This document shows positions 20,351 through 32,255 of a DNA stretch of 64,000 nt, piece by piece (position 1 is the first letter of the stretch; each line of letters opens with the position of its first letter). The notes beneath the pieces were generated by a model. The model saw only the letters and a program-made list of their open reading frames with translations. It was not told the DNA's origin and ran no database searches. The stretch is taken from contig CM060709.1 in the NCBI GenBank assembly GCA_030686995.1, forward strand, positions 306,609,857-306,673,856. Reading direction: 5' to 3'. Source of the DNA: Artemisia argyi (lineage: Eukaryota; Streptophyta; Magnoliopsida; Asterales; Asteraceae). A program made the position numbers and the translations under genes.

Positions 20351-20359
20351 TATATATAG
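20351..20359 (+). promoter_or_regulatory. Element D 5' LTR TATA box
   Basis: TATATATAG, repeated at 45971-45979 in the 3' LTR. Element E lies about 105 bp downstream, so D's own transcription unit is now broken. Confidence 0.6.
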
Positions 20360-20639
20360 TTTTCTAATTTTCATTCAAAAAAAGGAGAGAAATTTTGGTG
20401 AAACCCTAAGGCCGAACTTAGTACGAATTTTACAGGTTTTCAAGGGTTTTCAGCCCTTGAACCCTGATGAATGTGTAAATACTCATCATTTTTATCGTAT
20501 CTAAACTGCCAAAACATCCAAAAATACTCAAATACGCATCAAAATACAGAAATTATTCCAAAAGTGTGTTTTATATGTTTCTGATGCAAAATGTTTAAAA
20601 ACAAATGAAAAATGAACAAAGTTTGCACAATTAGCAGTT

Positions 20640-21150
20640 TCAGTCCCTCAAGTTTCAAAAATTGACAAAACTAGTCCCTTAAGGTTTTAAATGAAAGAAA
20701 AGTCAACCCAAAGTTTTTAAAAGTCAAAAAATTATCAAATTTAGACTTTGGGTGAAAAAGTTTGAGAAAATTACATGTTTGGCCCCTCAAAATCCAAAAT
20801 TGGCATAAAAGGTCCCTGGAGTTTCAGTAATTGACAGATTTGGTCCCTGGTGGGATATTTTTGGATGAAAAATCATTTTTAGTCCTTGGAAATTTAAAAA
20901 TGTTCAATATTAGTCCTTGGATAAAAGTTTTTCACAGATTGGCAAAAATGACCCCTAAACTTTCAAAAATTACAATTTTGGTCCCCGGGTGTTTTTATTT
21001 TGAAAAATATTAATTTGGCTCCTTTTAATATTCAAACTAGCCAATTAAGGTCCTTATGGATATTTTCAAAAAATTACATGATCAGCCCCTCATGTTTGGG
21101 TTTATTACAAAATTGGTCCTTGTGGTGTCTTTGGTAACAAAACAAACGGA
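20640..21150 (+). repeat. Element E LTR: degenerate GGTCCCT tandem array (LTR 1)
   Basis: About fourteen phrases of the form (A/G)GTCCCT or AGTCCTT, often followed by (G)GAGTTTC and AATTGACA, are spaced about 30-40 bp apart in U3. The same array is present at 28165-28680 and 35715-36230. Confidence 0.65.
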
Positions 21151-21564
21151 CCCTTTTTAACTAATACCACCCAACATAAGCCCATCCATCCTTATAACTC
21201 CAGCCCACCATCTCCTCAGCCCACCAACAAAAAAACCTTGCCCCCGTTTTAATAATACTACTCCACCCTCAGCCTTTGACCCAGTCAACCCCCTCCTTCC
21301 ACCTCACACCCCCACTTGAACCCTGCAAAACCTGCCAACCGAGTATCGTCATCACCACCTTTACCACACTCCACCCCCCTCCTACACTCCAAACAAACAC
21401 AAGCATCCAAAACTTCACTTCTGGCATCAGTACTAACAAAGAAACAGACAAGAGCAATTTGGGCGTCAAAATATTTAAACGATCAAGATTGCCTCAAGTC
21501 ATCCAATGGCTGTTAGCATTGATGGGAAAGCATAAGTGGGTCCCACTAAAACCCTAATTGATGA

Positions 21565-21570
21565 TATAAA
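21565..21570 (+). promoter_or_regulatory. Element E LTR TATA box (also 29109 and 36656)
   Basis: GATATAAAAGTGAG, a good TATA match conserved in all three LTRs, about 1.1 kb into each. Confidence 0.6.
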
Positions 21571-24063
21571 AGTGAGAAGAGGAGCAGGGAGCAGAAGGAG
21601 TTAATTTAGTAGTCGTAGTGTAGTTGTAGTATGTCGTTTCTATAAATTTCCCATCTTCAATGTAATTTTAAGCTTCTAAATTGTATTATTAGTACTTTCA
21701 GTGTAATAGAAACCCAATTTGATCAGTAATTCAAGCTTTTATGTTAAATTCAGATTTTCACTTCATTTACTCAAAAATTTCATATTAGTTCAATGTTGTT
21801 GAAAGTTGTTACTTATTAATCCCTTCAGTTCAATTAAGCTCTCTTATAAGTTTTCAAAAGCTTTTAAAGTATTTCAACTAGTTTTAATTCAATTTGCCAA
21901 AAATTCTCAAAATTCATGAAAAATAAATGGAAAATAAAAATTCAGTTCATAAGAGTGATTGAAGCAAGGGGTATGGTAAAATCTGGATTGCTATGGGTTT
22001 AGAAGTCTCATGGGAGACATGAGGACAGTTGGATACTTGGTTTTTGGTATTAAACTCACTGGATCAACTTTGTAAGGCACTTTCTTATTTTTTAAGGTTA
22101 CTGTAGAATTACTTAAACCAGTGCTCTATTGATGTTTCTGTGCTTAATTAGTAGAGTAGTAATAGATTATTGCTTAGTTATTGTCAATTATTCACTGAAT
22201 CTCAAGTCTGCTGATTTTAGCATATGTACTGTCCTATTTGCATAATATGGTTAGGTGTGAGATTGTTGTTTGATCCTGTGTTCTTATACATGAATCACCA
22301 TATCTCAGTTAGTTGTCAGCTTAGTTCAAGGTTTCATGGCCTAAATCACTTATTTGCTTTGAAAAGTCAATTATTAATGCATATAAGATAGTGTTTGGGT
22401 CAGGGGTGTGCAAAGAGCCTCACTGTGTTTCAGTGCAAGGTTTTGGTTGAAACATGCTACATTAGGTCTATTTAGGTTGTTCAAGTCTTAATATCTTGGC
22501 CTAATAGCTCACAAGTCAAAATCTCACCTCAAATCACATAACAGTCCACTGTTGGACTGTTAGGTGTGTCAAACCTTTGAATTCAATTTGAAATTAGCTT
22601 AGATTGCTTTATTTAGCTTCCATTAGGTTAAATAAACTTGTATTAATCACTTAGATGCATCAAAAGTTCAAGAAAGTCAAAATCTTAAGTTTTTCTCAAA
22701 AGTCAACTTTACCCATTATCAGATTTTTACAAAAGTTCTAGGATTTTTATTGATTTGTGTATTTGCTTTCATGGACTGAGACTTGTTCCTAGTGATAGCC
22801 TCCCACCTCATCTCCATTTTCCTATAATCCTTCCATTTTTGTGATTTTACCCCTGGGCCCCACAGCCCTCAAAAGTGGGCTGCAAGGCTGCAAACTGCTC
22901 TGTCTCAGCAGATACATCACCCACCACCACCACTTGGTGGTGGTTTTCTGGCCACCATTGTGGTCCTCAGCCCCTCCATTTTGGTTCTTTGAACCCCCCT
23001 CATGGTAGGCTTCCAACATTGACCCTTGTTTTGACCCCAAGACCTGTGGACCCCACCTGAATAAGCCCATCTAATCTGTCCCACTTTTCAGTCCTCAAAT
23101 AAGTATCCAAGTGCTTTTTGTTGGCTTATTACTTGTTCTGTGGACCTCAAGTGAATTTTACAGCTTATTCTAGTTCTCATAGCTTATTTGTACCTGAATC
23201 ATCCATTGTGGGCCCCACTCTTGGTCATGTAAGCTTATTTTCCATTTTGGTCAACTTTGGTCAACTGTCTCAACTTTTAGCTTGTTCTCAGCTTATTTTT
23301 AAGTTACAAAAATTTTCTTTTTACAAAAAGTGTTAGTTTTTAGTTATAAAATAGGTTGGTAAAAGAAAAATCAAGAAAAAACAAATTAATATTAAGTGAT
23401 AGTTTCTATTTAATGTAATTTAATTTTAATTTTCATTTTTAAATTTTTATTAAGTACTTAGCTATTTTATATTTTTCTTAAATTCCTCTCATATTAAAGT
23501 ATTTTTAGTAATTTTCTCAGATTTCTATTTTATGATTTAGTATTTATTAGAATTAATCTTACTTTTATTAATTATTAATTAATAATTAGTTTTAAATAGC
23601 ATAATTAGTTTTTATTAAGTAAAACCTAGTTTTTATATTTTTTCTAGCTTTTATATGTTATAAAATAATTTTAGAAATTTTATTAGAATTTTTACTGTTC
23701 ATTTTCTATTTTTCTTAATTTAAAATAGTTTAATTAGGTAATTAATAATAAATTAGTAATTAATTAATAGAAAAACCACAAAAAGACAAAAATACTTATT
23801 TTTAATTTTAAAATTAGTTTTTAGTTATTTTATAATTTTAGAAATTTTATTTTCACCTTTTTAGTATTTATTTAATATTATATTGTATTTAAGTGTTTTA
23901 AATATTAATAATTAGTAATAATTAGTATTTAATTAATATTAAATAATTAAATAGTGTAAAAATTTATTTTAATTTTCTAAAAATTTTCTTTTATCTTTTA
24001 GTTTGTAAAAAAGTCATTTTCACCCCCTGGGTGTTTTCAGATTTCAGTTTTTACTTTTTATTT

Positions 24064-24098
24064 CGTACGTGTACGTTTTATTTAAACGTGAACGTACG
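24064..24098 (+). other. Element E U5 hairpin
   Basis: CGTACGTGTACGTTT and AAACGTGAACGTACG are inverted with two mismatches around a 5-base TATTT loop, giving a 15-bp stem about 300 bp before the LTR end. It is present in all three LTRs. Confidence 0.6.
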
Positions 24099-24399
24099 CG
24101 TTTTAAGTTTTAAACGTTTCTGGTTTTTCTGACTTTCCAGTCTTGTTAATATAGTGTATTTAAGCTATTATCTTTAGTATTCCAGTAGTGTAATCATCAC
24201 AACTCACTTATACCCTTTCCTGTCCAAATTCACCCGATCACAAACCCGTTTTAATACCATCCGCACCTCGTCGGGACTTAACGACCGGGGAAACCCTATA
24301 CTTCCATGGAGCATTGGCTTGATTAGTTTGACTTTTACGGTTGACCATTCACAAGTGGTTGACTAATAAAAGTTGACTAGTTTAGAGCCAATCAAAATT

Positions 24400-24417
24400 T
24401 GGCGCCGCTGCCGGGGA
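24400..24417 (+). promoter_or_regulatory. Element E primer-binding site 1 (tRNA-Asp)
   Basis: TGGCGCCGCTGCCGGGGA lies five bases after the LTR end. It differs from the complement of the plant tRNA-Asp 3' end, as I remember it, at one position. This is the usual Athila primer. Confidence 0.8.
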
Positions 24418-24708
24418 GGTTGTGCGCGTATTCTACACGGTTTTTTGTATTAGTGAACTTGGATATACATCCATTGTATATTTACCATCCTTGTGTATAT
24501 TTTCATAAAAACTGTTCCCAAAAACTTTGTAAAATTAGTTTTCAACGAACACAAAATCACAAAAAGATTTTCTTTCTCATTTGTACAAAATGTTTATCAA
24601 AAATACCAAAAATATCCATCTTTACCCTCCTACCTTTTTTATTCTTCATCCCTTTACCCTCTATCCTTTTGATTCTACCTTCTTCCACTTATCCCATAAT
24701 TGATTCTA

Positions 24709-27204
24709 ATGGCATCTCTCGATGACGATTTCTTTAAACAAAGGGCCTTTAAAAGCAAAGTTGAAAAACTTATGGCCTTGTCAAAAATGTCGAGATGTCG
24801 TGTTGATTATGATGGACCTTCGATACCTATTCCCTCTCCAGTGAGGGAAAGAGATCATGAAACCGAGGTGACAAAGGACCCTGTACTTTCCTCTAACCAT
24901 GAAAGTGCTAAATACGTCCAACCTACGGTTATCCAAATACCTAAGCTCACAAATGCTCCTAAACCGTCTATAATTGATCCTAACCTTTCACGGTTTACGG
25001 TTAAAAGTTTGTCAAGCAAACATACTGAGCTTAGGGCAGTAACTGAAAAGAATGACTTGCCCAATCTTCACGTTTATCAAGAACAAAAACCCGAGACCAT
25101 AACGGAAGTGGTGGAAATTGCTAGCTTTAAGAGCACACCACTTGTACCACATCCGGATTTTATTCCTTGTGTTGGTTATGGTGAGCCGCTTTTTGGTTTA
25201 CCATGTCGTTGGTGTACATGTGTACAATGTGGTAATGATATTCAAAACGGGAATTGTTTGTTTTGTGGGTCGAGTAATTCATTTGCTTATGATCCTAATC
25301 AAAACTCATTCAACAACTCCTCAAATTTTTCCAACTACCCATCACATTCATACGAGCAAGAATCATATTATCCAAATCTCAATAATGCTTCGTATCAAAA
25401 TACACCAAGCCATAATCAACAGTTTTACTGTTGTGAGTATTGTGGAGGCCCTCACTACAGCTCTGATTGTCAAATTAGGAATCAGTTTGTCTATGAACAG
25501 GTTCCTTGTAACAATCATGAATTTGGTTTTAACCAGCCCTCACAATACACAAACCCTCAACCACAGCCTCAGGACGAGTTAGCTAGAGCTGAATTGATTA
25601 CTAAAATGATTATGAATCAAAATCAAGTCAACAAGACCATTCAAGATAGTATAAACTATCTTCAGGATATGATTCATAGGAAACAAAAGCCTCCTGTTAA
25701 CTCATTTTATTTTGAGGATGAAAGTGATGAGGATGAATCATTTGAAGAGGTAAACCCTAAGGAAACTTCAGATATCTTGCCAATGGGGGACAAGGAAGTC
25801 AAAATCAATCCTCTCGAGGAAATTGATGACCATGTTCCAATCCCAAAGGTATTTGAGAAGCCTCTTGATTCAACTTCAGTTGAAACTGCTTCAGTAGAAA
25901 TACAGGGAGAAAAGAATATGACTGAATCACTAGCAGTAGAAATCATGGAACTTGTAAAAACCATTACTGCTAGTCCTTCTCAACTCCCTCAGTCTGCTGT
26001 TATCACACCCGAAGTTCACACACACTCTCTAAATATGGGGGATGAACATCTTAGCACTGTTCCTCAAAAGGAATCGGACGAATTCATAAAGTCTAGTGTT
26101 AAGATCCTTGTCCCAATCCCAGGAGAGTCATAGGGAACTTTTGATCATGTGTGTGATTTACCTTCTTACCCTGAAAATCCAAAAGATCATTTTGAGACTT
26201 TCTCCGATTTTAATGATGATTGTACATCTTATGGAGAAGTTGAGTATGAGGAGGCACGATTGCCTCATTCGGATGTTGACCCTCTTATTGAGGAGTTCAC
26301 AAATGAACTTACTCACATCAATCCACTTCCATTGGGAAGTGATGATGGTCTCCTTGATTTTGAAGCCGATATGGGAGAAACTGAAAATCTTTTAAACTCT
26401 AATCCCAACATCGAGCTTAGTACTTCACATGCTGATTCTTTATCTTCTGAAGACATCGGTCATGTGGAAGAATTACCTTCTGAGCTAATTAGCTTAGAAG
26501 AAGAGAATAATGATGAGATTGACACTTAAATCAAGGATGAAGCACTTCGTGCAACATTATTGAAAGTCAATCTCCTCATTTCTAAAATCGAGGCTTTCAA
26601 AGAGAAACCTATTTCATCTCCTATCCCCATTAAGGATAGTGACATTTTCTCCGATGATCCTATTCCGGAGTTTGAAGCCTTCACTTTTGATCATATGGGA
26701 GAGAAGATTAGTGGCAGTACCACTTCTCATTCTCAAATTTCTCTCCCCGAATATGATTCATTCACCTTTGAGGAGTTCTCCGGTGAACTCACTCATATCA
26801 TGACTCCTCCGGAGTATGATAGCCCGGGGGGAAATGCACTCAATCATGAGAATTTACAAATTCCCACCCTCCCGCCCGGGATGTTTTCAAACCAAACGAG
26901 CTTAACCCTTGAAATCCAAAATCAGGCTAATGAGCCTACTGTCGAGGAAGAAGATCTTATCATGATTTTCATCATGGTTTTCTTCCTTTTCTTCACCTAT
27001 AAGGTGACTTCTCTTGTTCTTCACTCCTTCGGGAATGAAGACACTATATTTGATCCCGGCATTTTCATGTATCATTATCTTGAGCCGGATACTTATCTCA
27101 TCGGTGTGGAACTTTCACGTGCTTCAAATGTTTATCAAAACATCTTGAATGAAAGTCCGATTGAGATTGTTTCTTCCACATCATGCTTCCCCAAGGACAA
27201 ATGA
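24709..27204 (+). pseudogene. Element E internal 1: zinc-knuckle TE protein with two stops
   Basis: ATG 24709 opens a frame of about 830 codons interrupted only by TAG 26131-26133 and TAA 26527-26529. Order: a Pro-rich N-terminal part; a Cys cluster (CRWCTCVQCGND...CLFCGSS, zinc-ribbon-like, about residues 165-190); a knuckle (CCEYCGGPHYSSDC, CX2CX3HX4C, about residue 245); an acidic part with MGDEHLSTVPQKESDEF; a hydrophobic membrane-like segment (IMIFIMVFFLFFTY, about 26960-27000); then GNEDTIFDPGI and ILNESPIEI near the end. I remember the same motifs in a numerous Asteraceae retrotransposon family of unknown function. It is gag-like in its knuckle but not a classical gag. Confidence 0.7.
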
Positions 27205-27542
27205 ATTCGGGGTCGAGTCAAGCTAGCGACTCGGTAAACAAAAACAGTAGCATGCTTATAGGGTTTTCACCCTAAGTGTGGGGGAGTCCCCCATGCTATG
27301 GTTACAAATGAAGTGAAAAACAAAATGGTGTTTTCTACGCTTAGCTTGTAATGTTGCCCTTTTACGTTCAAAGAGTCGGCATAATAGCCGGGACTTTGAA
27401 TATTGAGGACAATATTCATCCTAAGTGTGGGGGGGTATTTCGCTATTCTAGCGAATTTTATCACATTTTACTATCTTATCTTATACCCCCGTTTTTTACC
27501 AAAATTTTTCAAAAATTTTTCACTGGAGCTCAAAATTTTTTG
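27205..27542 (+). other. Element E internal 1: post-ORF region with purine tracts
   Basis: No gene. It holds TAAGTGTGGGGGAGTCCCCCATG (about 27273-27295, with a GGGGGAGTCCCCC palindrome) and GAGGACAATATTCATCCTAAG with TGTGGGGGGG (27401-27435). Such phrases are typical between coding region and 3' LTR in Athila-like elements. Confidence 0.6.
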
Positions 27543-27941
27543 TGGTAATCAGTCCGCCTTGTCTAACCGACAAAAGGGATTGGCTAGTCCAGGAGCAAAC
27601 GGCTCTTGGTAAAGACATCTCAAATCCGTTGACAGCTTGCAATTTGCCCAAAATTGTATGGTTCCTCAACTCCCCAAAAACAAATGAGTTGGCTAGCCCG
27701 CAAGATTATGGCTTGTGGTAAAGGCCGTGGAAAAACCATAATTGGTAATCAGCTCACCAAGATGTTGACTATTCAATCAAGAGCTGGCTAGTCCAGGAGC
27801 AAACGGCTCTTGGTAAAGACTAATCAAATCCGTTGACAGCTGGTGGTTTGCTCAAAATCACACGGTATCAGGTGTACCACAGTTCTCACACCTGGCTACT
27901 CCAGAAGTAATGGCTTTTGGTAAAGAGTTTCAAATCCATTA
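27543..27941 (+). ncRNA. Element E internal 1: array of four putative H-type pseudoknots
   Basis: Four units of about 85-120 bp. Unit 1: stem CCAGGAG/CTCTTGG (27589-27609), loop AACGG pairs with CCGTT at 27626-27630. Unit 2: CCGCAAG/CTTGTGG (27698-27718), loop ATTATGG pairs with CCATAAT at 27736-27742. Unit 3: as unit 1 (27793-27813), CCGTT at 27830-27834. Unit 4: CCAGAAG/CTTTTGG (27901-27920), loop TAATGG pairs with CCATTA at 27936-27941. Every hairpin is followed by TAAAG and an A-rich 15-17-nt stretch. Stem and loop bases change together between units. A GGTAATCA..ACC hairpin precedes each unit. Folding is read by eye and the function is unknown. Confidence 0.65.
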
Positions 27942-27978
27942 AATTTTCTCAAAAGATTGCTAGGGACTAGCAATAGTT

Positions 27979-27990
27979 AAGTGTGGGGGA
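27979..27990 (+). promoter_or_regulatory. Element E polypurine tract before LTR 2
   Basis: AAGTGTGGGGGAT directly precedes TGATGAGTG. The same motif precedes LTR 3 at 35527-35537. Confidence 0.7.
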
Positions 27991-27991
27991 T

Positions 27992-30900
27992 TGATGAGTG
28001 TGTAAATACTCATCATTTTTATCGTATCTAAACTGCCAAAACATCCAAAAACACTCAAATACGCATCAAAATACAGAAATTATTCCAAAAGTGTGTTTTA
28101 TATGTTTCTGATGCAAAATTTTTAAAAACAAATGAAAAACGAACAAAGTTTGCACAATTGGCAGTTTCAGTCCCTCAAGTTTCAAAAATTGACAAAACTA
28201 GTCTCTAAAGGTTTTAAATGAAAGAAAGGTCAACCCAAAGTTTTTAAAAGTCAAAAAATTATCAAATTTAGACTTTGGGTGAAAAAGTTTGAGAAAATTA
28301 CATGTTTGGCCCCTCAAAATCCAAAATTGGCATAAAAGGTCCCTGGAGTTTCAGTAATTGACAGATTTGGTCCCTGGTGGGATATTTTTAGATGAAAAAT
28401 CATTTTTAGTCCTTGGAAATTTAAAAATGTTCAATATTAGTCCTTGGATAAAAGTTTTTCACAGATTGGCAAAAATGACCCCTAAACTTTCAAAAATTAC
28501 AATTTTAGTCCCCGGGTGTTTTTATTTTGAAAAATATTAATTTGGCTCCTTTTAATATTCAAACTAGCCAATTAAGTTCCTTATGGATATTTTCAAAAAA
28601 TTACATGATCAGCCCCTCATGTTTGGGTTTATTACAAAATTGGTCCTTGTGGTGTCTTTTGTAACAAAACAAACGGACCCTTTTTAACTAATACCACCCA
28701 ACATAGGCCCATCCATCCTTATAACTCCAGCCCACCATCTCCTCAGCCCACCATAACCCTCAGCCCACCAACAAAAAAACCTTGCCCCCGTTTTAATAAT
28801 ACTACTCCACCCTCAGCCTTTGACCCAGTCAACCCCCTCCTTCCACCTCACACCCCCACTTGAACCCTGCAAAACCTGCCAACCCAGTATCATCATCACC
28901 ACCTTCACCACACTCCACCCCCCTCCTACACTCCAAACAAACACAAGCATCCAAAACTTCACTTCTGGCATCAGTACTAACAAAGAAACAGACAAGAGCA
29001 ATTTGGGCGCCAAAATATTTAAACGATCAAGATTGCCTCAAGTCATCCAATGGCTGTTAGCATTGATGGGAAAGCATAAGTGGGTCCCACTGAAACCCTA
29101 ATTGATGATATAAAAGTGAGAAGAGGAGCAGGGAGCAGAAGGAGTTAATTTAGTAGTCGTAGTGTAGTTGTAGTATGTCGTTTCTATAAATTTCCCATCT
29201 TCAATGTAATTTTAAGCTTCTAAATTGTATTATTAGTACTTTCAGTGTAATAGAAACCCAATTTGATCAGTAATTCAAGCTTTTATGTTAAATTCAGATT
29301 TTCACTTCATTTACTCAAAAATTTCATATTAGTTCAATGATGTTGAAAGTTGTTACTTATTAATCCCTTCAGTTCAATTAAGCTCTCTTATATGTTTTCA
29401 AAAGCTTTTAAAGTAATTCAACTAGTTTTAATTCAGTTTGCCAAAAATTCTCAAAATTCATGAAAAATAAATGGAAAATAAAAATTCAGTTCATAAGAGT
29501 GATTGAAGCAAGGGGTATGGTGAAATCTGGATTGCTATGGGTTTAGAAGTCTCATGGGAGACATGAGGACAGTTGGATACTTGGTTTTTGGTATTAAACT
29601 CACTGGATCAACTTTGTAAGGCACTTTCTTATTTTTTTAAGGTTACTGTAGAATTACTTAAACCAGTGCTCTATTGATGTTTCTGTGCTTAATTAGTAGA
29701 GTAGTAATAGATTTTTGCTTAGTTATTGTCAATTATTCACTGAATCTCAAGTCTGCTGATTTTAGCATATGTACTGTCCTATTTGCATAATATGGTTAGG
29801 TGTGAGATTGTTGTTTGATCCTGTGTTCTTATGCATGAATCACCATATCTCAGTTAGTTGTCAGCTTAGTTCAAGGTTTCATGGCCTAAATCACTTATTT
29901 GCTTTGAAAAGTCAATTATTAATGCATATAAGAGAGTGTTTGGGTCAGGGGTGTGCAAAGAGCCTCACTGTGTTTCAGTGCAAGGTTTTGGTTGAAACAT
30001 GCTACATTAGGTCTATTTAGGTTGTTCAAGTCTTAATATCTTGGCCTAATAGCTCACAAGTCAAAATCTCACCTCAAATCACATAACAGTCCACTGTTGG
30101 ACTGTTAGGTGTGTCAAACCTTTGATTTCAATTTGAAATTACCTTAGATTGCATTATTTAGCTTCCATTAGGTTAAATAAACTTGTATTAATCACTTAGA
30201 TGCATCAAAAGTTCAAGAAAGTCAAAATCTTAAGTTTTTCTCAAAAGTCAAATTTACCCATTATCAGATTTTTACAAAAGTTCTAGGATTTTTATTGATT
30301 TGTGTATTTGCTTTCATGGACTGGGACTTGTTCCTAGTGATAGCCTCCCACCTCATCTCCATTTTCCTATAATCCTTCCATTTTTGTGATTTTACCCCTG
30401 GGCCCCACAGCCCTCAAAAGTGGGCTGCAGGGCTGCAAACTGCTCTGTCTCAACAGATACATCACCCACCACCACCACTTGGTGGTGGTTTTCTGGCCAC
30501 CATTGTGGTCCTCAGCCCCTCCATTTTGGTTCTTTGAACCCCCCCTCATGGTAGGCTTCCAACATTGACCCTTGTTTTGACCCCAAGACCTGTGGACCCC
30601 ACCTGAATAAGCCCATCTAATCTGTCCCACTTTTCAGTCCTCAAATAAGTATCCAAGTGCTTTTTGTTGGCTTATTGCTTGTTCTGTGGACCTCAAGTGA
30701 ATTTTACAGCTTAATCTAGTTCTCATAGCTTATTTGTACCTGAATCATCCATTGTGGGCCCCACTCTTAGTCATTTAAGCTTATTTTCCATTTTGGTCAA
30801 CTTTGGTCAACTGTCTCAACTTTTAGCTTGTTCTCAGCTTATTTTTAAGTTACAAAAAGTTTGTTTTTACAAAAAGTGTTAGTTTTTAGTTATAAAATAG

Positions 30901-31941
30901 GTTGGTAAAAGAAAAATCAAGAAAAAACAATTTAATATTAAGTGATAGTTTCTATTTAATGTAATTTAATTTTAATTTTCATTTTTAAATTTTTATTAAG
31001 TACTTAGCTATTTTATATTTTTCTTAAATTCCTCTCATATTAAAGTATTTTTAGTAATTTTCTCAGATTTTTATTTTATCATTTAGTATTTATTAGAATT
31101 AATCTTAGTTTTATTAATTATTAATTAATAATTAGTTTTAAATAGCATAATTAATTTTTATTAAGTAAAACCTAGTTTTTATATTTTTCCTAGCTTTTAT
31201 ATATTATAAAATAATTTTATAAATTTTATTAGAATTTTTACTGTTCATTTTCTATTTTTCTTAATTTAAAATAGTTTAATTAGGTAATTAATAATTAATT
31301 AGTAATTAATTAATAGAAAAACCACAAAAAGACAAAAATACTTATTTTTAATTTTAAAATTAGTTTTTAGTTATTTTATAATTTTAGAAATTTTATTTTC
31401 GCCTTTTTAGTATTTATTTAATATTATATTATATTTAAGTGTTTTAAATATTAATAATTAGTAATAATTAGTATTTAATTAATATTAAATAATTAAATAG
31501 TGTAAAAATTTATTTTAATTTTCTAAAAATTTTCTTTTATCTTTTAGTTTGTAAAAAAGTCATTTTCACTCCCTGGGTGTTTTCAGATTTCAGTTTTTAC
31601 TTTTTATTTCGTACGTGTACGTTTTATTTAAACGTGAACGTACGCGTTTTAAGTTTTAAACGTTTCTGGTTTTTCTGACTTTCCAGTCTTGTTAATATAG
31701 TGTATTTAAGCTATTATCTTTCGTATTCCAGTAGTGTAATCATCACAACTCACTTATACCCTTTCCTGTCCAAATTCACCCGATCACAAACCCGTTTTAA
31801 TACCATCTACACCTCGTCGGGACATAACGACCCGGGGAAACCCTATACTTCCATGGAGCATTGGCTTGATTAGTTTGACTTTTACAGTTGACCATTCACA
31901 AGTGGTTGACTAATAAAAGTTGACTAGTTTAGAGCCAATCA
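27992..31941 (+). repeat. Element E LTR 2 (3950 bp)
   Basis: It begins TGATGAGTGTG and ends GAGCCAATCA. It shares with LTR 3, but not LTR 1, the extra CATAACCCTCAGCCCAC segment near 28755. The TATA box is at 29109. Confidence 0.9.
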
Positions 31942-31946
31942 AAATT

Positions 31947-31964
31947 TGGCGCCGCTGCCAAGGA
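31947..31964 (+). promoter_or_regulatory. Element E primer-binding site 2 (altered)
   Basis: TGGCGCCGCTGCCAAGGA carries two changes (AA for GG) against primer site 1, at the end that pairs with the inner part of the tRNA. Priming from this internal region may be weakened. Confidence 0.75.
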
Positions 31965-32255
31965 GGTTGTGCGCGTATTCTACACGGTTTTGCGTATTAG
32001 TGAACCTGGATATACATCCATTGTATATTTACCATCCTTGTGTATATTTTCATAAAAACTGTTCCCAAAAACTTTGTAAAATTAGTTTTCAACGAACACA
32101 AAAACACAAAAAGATTTTCTTTCTCATTTGTACAAAATGTTTATCAAAAATACCAAAAATATCCATCTTTACCCTCCTACCTTTTTGATTCTTCATTCCT
32201 TTACCCTCTATCCTTTTGATTCTACCTTCTTCCACTTATCCCATAATTGATTCTA

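Larger units (their letters stand above)
19916..20464 (+). repeat. Element D 5' LTR, left part
   Basis: It opens TGATGAGGC and matches the start of the 3' LTR at 45559. It is cut at 20464 by element E. A TATATATAG TATA box lies at 20351-20359. The TGACGGCGTCA word occurs about seven times between 20120 and 20340. One unit present here (about 25 bp near 20125-20150) is missing from the 3' LTR. Confidence 0.85.
20465..24394 (+). repeat. Element E LTR 1 (3930 bp)
   Basis: It begins TGATGAATG and ends GAGCCAATCA, and matches LTR 2 and LTR 3 almost base for base. It lacks a 19-bp segment (near 21230) that both other LTRs have, so LTR 2 and LTR 3 are more alike. The U3 includes a degenerate array of GGTCCCT phrases. 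The TATA box is at 21565, leaving an unusually long R-U5 of about 2.8 kb that is AT-rich. Confidence 0.9.

Noticed and set aside
22822..23070. ORFs within the E LTRs (for example 21276, 22875, 24399 and copies)
   Set aside because: They are short, lie in LTR U3/R-U5, and repeat only because the LTR repeats; no codon bias or domain.
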